The notes beneath the pieces were generated by a model, which was given only the letters and a program-made list of their open reading frames with translations, was not told the DNA's origin and searched no databases. A stretch of DNA of 64,000 bases from Chryseobacterium lathyri (GTDB lineage Bacteria; Bacteroidota; Bacteroidia; Flavobacteriales; Weeksellaceae): NCBI RefSeq assembly GCF_030812195.1, contig NZ_JAUSSF010000002.1, positions 186,001-250,000 of the forward strand, in the 5' to 3' direction. A program made the position numbers and the translations under genes. Positions within the stretch are counted from its first letter, which is position 1; each line of letters opens with the position of its first letter. Positions 61,974-64,000 of this stretch are shown in pieces.

Positions 61974-62078
61974 TTAATTTTTATAGATGTACTTTCTTTT
62001 CCTTAATAGCAAGACATAAATCAGATTCTTTTTATGACGGCTGGCCGGTAAACCTGTCTGTGTTTTTGTTTCTTCCAT
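61974..62078 (-). CDS. Possible small ORF between bestrophin and Fur genes
   Basis: A 34-residue frame (MEETKTQTGLPASRHKKN to RKRKYIYKN) fills this gap: 22 bases after the bestrophin stop and 8 bases before the Fur start. It is strongly basic with a short hydrophobic stretch (LIYVLLL). Tight spacing on the same strand is the only support. Confidence 0.25.
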   Translation of the reverse strand: MEETKTQTGLPASRHKKNLIYVLLLRKRKYIYKN

Positions 62079-62100
62079 GTTTTTCTGAAATTTTAGTTAA

Positions 62101-62982
62101 TCACATTTCGTAATACAAAGAATTATCTTTTTTGGCAGGAACGCTCTGCTCTCCTATCATCTGTTTAATATTTATTTCGATGGTTTGTGCCAATGAGGTC
62201 ACAGGCGTATCTACAGGTCCATTTTCAAAAGGATCCTGCATGATAATGGATGTTTTCTCGATCGCAAGAAACATGACCGGAATAAGGAACGTAATGATAA
62301 TTTCAACAGCTAACTGTGCATCATCCAGTCCAAAAGGAAGGATGGCAGCAAAAACATAGATTAAGGTATGCAGCAAAATACTGTAAGACCTTGGAAAAAC
62401 TGTATTCTTCAGCCTTTCACATTTTCCCATACTGTCGCAGAGCCTGGTGATGATATCATTCAGCTGCATCTGCTGAAAGTCTGTTAAACCTTTCGAAGAA
62501 GCAATATCTCTGAGCTGCTGGGAATGTGCATCCAGAAGTGCATTCGGAATATTGGCAGCTTTGATCTGATGTTTATCCAGATAGTTCTGAACTCTGTCTG
62601 AAAAAGGCTGTCTTCTCAAAGATTCGCCAAGTGCATAGGTCCAGATGATCTGTCTTTCTGCAAATTCTTTTATGATCTTATCTTCTCCTGCCGGGAAAAA
62701 CTGAATGATCAACCTCATCAGCGTTCTTGAATCATTCACTATGGCACCCCAGACTGTTCTGGCTTCCCACCATCTTTCGTAGGATTGGGAAGTCCGGAAC
62801 GCCAGCAGCAATGACACAGCCGTTCCTAAAAGAGCCGGAATATTAAGGGGAAGTGAAATTTTCCGGAACCATGGGAGAAGGTCTAATAATCCTATGGACA
62901 CAGCAAATATTCCCATATACAGGATCTGGGATTTTATTTCACGGATGAAATACCAGATGGATATTTTCTTGTTTAGCAGCAT
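62101..62982 (-). CDS. Bestrophin-family channel protein
   Basis: The 293-residue protein has the bestrophin/YneE pattern: two N-terminal helices, then LLAFRTSQSYERWWEARTVWG near residue 60, DSRTLMRLIIQF, and SILLHTLIYVFAAILPFG near residue 205. Bacterial members form pentameric channels; the characterised Klebsiella homologue conducts cations. The ending DPFENGPVDTPVTSLAQTIEINIKQ is typical. It lies between the RND adaptor and the Fur gene on the same strand. Confidence 0.9.
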   Translation of the reverse strand: MLLNKKISIWYFIREIKSQILYMGIFAVSIGLLDLLPWFRKISLPLNIPALLGTAVSLLLAFRTSQSYERWWEARTVWGAIVNDSRTLMRLIIQFFPAGEDKIIKEFAERQIIWTYALGESLRRQPFSDRVQNYLDKHQIKAANIPNALLDAHSQQLRDIASSKGLTDFQQMQLNDIITRLCDSMGKCERLKNTVFPRSYSILLHTLIYVFAAILPFGLDDAQLAVEIIITFLIPVMFLAIEKTSIIMQDPFENGPVDTPVTSLAQTIEINIKQMIGEQSVPAKKDNSLYYEM

Positions 62983-63113
62983 AACTGAATGATGTATTAG
63001 AATGTTTCTTATATTCTGACCCCTGAAAATGTACCGTAAACACCTCTAATTTAGGCATAAAAATCGGTAGTTCTTCCGGCCTGTTTCTATAAATCGATTA
63101 TCATTTCATTATT

Positions 63114-64000
63114 TTAATGCTCATGTCCGCCGGAATTGGAAAGTTTAGCATTAACAAAAAAGGCTCCCTTCACTACAATTCTCGCATCAGCAGGAATTCC
63201 TTTAACGGGCGTAATTGCTGTATAGCCCATATCTGATGTACCCTTTATCACTTCTACTTTTTCAAAATTCAAGGTTTTTTGATGTTGTGCAGGTTTTTCT
63301 TTTTCTTCTTTGTGATCATCTCCGGATTCTTTTTCATGTTCCTCCGGTTTTTTATCTGTACGGATGAAAACATAGTATTTTCCGTCTGCTTCCACGATGG
63401 CTTCATTAGGAACGGCTGGAGTTGTATTTTTATCAAGACTTACAATTCCGGTGATATTCATCCCATCGATGAGGCCTGCTTTATTTCCGGTTACTGTGCC
63501 ATGTACAGAAACGGTTTTGCTTTCGTTTTCGAAAGAAGATCCTACACTGTAAACCACGGCATCATATTCGGTTTCAGGATTATTGGTCAGCTTGAAATGC
63601 ACAATCTGCCCTACTTTCATTTTAGGAAGATCTTTTTCAAAGACCTGCAGGTCAAGATGGATAGAATTGTTATCAATGATCTCTGCCACAGGTGACGAAA
63701 CATCTACATAGCTTCCGATTTGTGCCGAAATACTGCTCACCGTTCCACTGATAGGTGCTGTAATGAACAACCCGGATCTCATATTACCATTGTTCACTTT
63801 TCCCGGGCTTATTCCCATCATCTGAAGCTGCCTCAGAAGGGAAGCTTTTTTCGTTCTCAGGGTTTTAAGCTCGGCATCTGAACTCTGCAGGTTTTTCTTT
63901 GCGCCTGCGTCATTGTCAAAAAGCTCACGCTGTCTTCTGTATTCCTGCTCTGCATAGGTTATTCTGCTGTTCGTTGTCAGATATTCTTCCTGTAACCGGA
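63114..64000 (-). CDS. RND efflux periplasmic adaptor (CzcB/CusB-like), 5' end outside window
   Basis: Periplasmic membrane-fusion subunit of a heavy-metal efflux pump. The frame stays open to the window edge, so it is partial. The edge region is a coiled-coil hairpin (RRQRELFDNDAGAKKNLQSS), followed by the lipoyl half FITAPISGTVSSISAQIGSYVD, a beta-barrel (DLPKMKVGQIVHFKLTNNPE) and a C-terminal membrane-proximal domain. A His/Glu-rich insert (EEHEKESGDDHKEEKEK) and the ending GGHEH suggest zinc, nickel or cobalt. The CzcA and CzcC partners would lie to the right or elsewhere. Confidence 0.88.
   Translation of the reverse strand, partial: RLQEEYLTTNSRITYAEQEYRRQRELFDNDAGAKKNLQSSDAELKTLRTKKASLLRQLQMMGISPGKVNNGNMRSGLFITAPISGTVSSISAQIGSYVDVSSPVAEIIDNNSIHLDLQVFEKDLPKMKVGQIVHFKLTNNPETEYDAVVYSVGSSFENESKTVSVHGTVTGNKAGLIDGMNITGIVSLDKNTTPAVPNEAIVEADGKYYVFIRTDKKPEEHEKESGDDHKEEKEKPAQHQKTLNFEKVEVIKGTSDMGYTAITPVKGIPADARIVVKGAFFVNAKLSNSGGHEH

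Noticed and set aside
1-64000. CRISPR array, rRNA operon, prophage or complete insertion sequence
   Set aside because: No regularly spaced direct repeats with spacers, no rRNA-like segment, and no transposase, integrase or phage structural gene was seen on either strand.

Overview
The window looks like part of the chromosome of a Bacteroidota, class Flavobacteriia, most likely Chryseobacterium or a close Weeksellaceae relative. The reasons are AT-rich DNA, starts preceded by A-rich sequence instead of Shine-Dalgarno motifs, promoters of the TTTG-N19-TAnnTTTG type, type IX secretion sorting domains, many lipoproteins, a double-glycine peptide of the kind common in Chryseobacterium, and an MbnP/MbnH pair. 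The genus is an inference; no rRNA gene is present.

Ribosomal region (1-20930). Two ribosomal-protein operons run on the minus strand. The str unit is rpsL-rpsG-fusA-rpsJ (20872 down to 17512) and closes with its own terminator. The S10/spc unit runs rplC-D-W-B, rpsS, rplV, rpsC, rplP, rpmC, rpsQ, rplN, rplX, rplE, rpsN (6313 down to the left edge) and has its own promoter and a possibly structured leader. About 11.2 kb of unrelated genes lies between rpsJ and rplC, which are normally neighbours. This insert holds a glycerol operon (divergent DeoR/GlpR regulator, glpD, glpK, glpF and an outer-membrane barrel), three uncharacterised exported proteins and a small membrane protein of the low-affinity iron permease type.

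Housekeeping region (21000-42140). It contains a GT-C-like membrane protein, dps, pncB, a YCII-domain protein, a double-glycine peptide, rmuC, a membrane-anchored LytTR regulator, a CPBP protease, a TrmH/SpoU methyltransferase, an LEA-like alanine-rich lipoprotein, 5-formyl-THF cyclo-ligase, a TrhO-like tRNA hydroxylase with an extra C-terminal domain, a DegP/HtrA protease, ridA, lptD and an AmiC-type amidase.

tRNA and accessory region (42150-46260). Three tRNA-Glu(UUC) genes, two of them identical, surround a small unknown gene and rpsT. A FadR-type regulator and an Fsr-like MFS exporter follow; a shared operator-like sequence stands in front of both.

Cobalamin locus (46286-53316, minus strand). 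A B12 riboswitch precedes btuB, a BtuG-like beta-propeller lipoprotein, a surface lipoprotein and a T9SS-secreted propeller protein, probably one vitamin B12 capture and uptake operon.

Copper/redox/metal region (53430-64000, minus strand). It contains mbnP-mbnH-outer-membrane barrel, an exported Mn-type superoxide dismutase coupled to a small C-x9-C-x3-C protein, a YHS-domain lipoprotein and SCO1 pair, a second copy of the small C-x9-C-x3-C protein, a zinc/cadmium-type P1B ATPase behind a Fur-family regulator, a bestrophin-like channel and the end of an RND efflux adaptor. The paired small cysteine proteins are the best candidates for an undescribed component.
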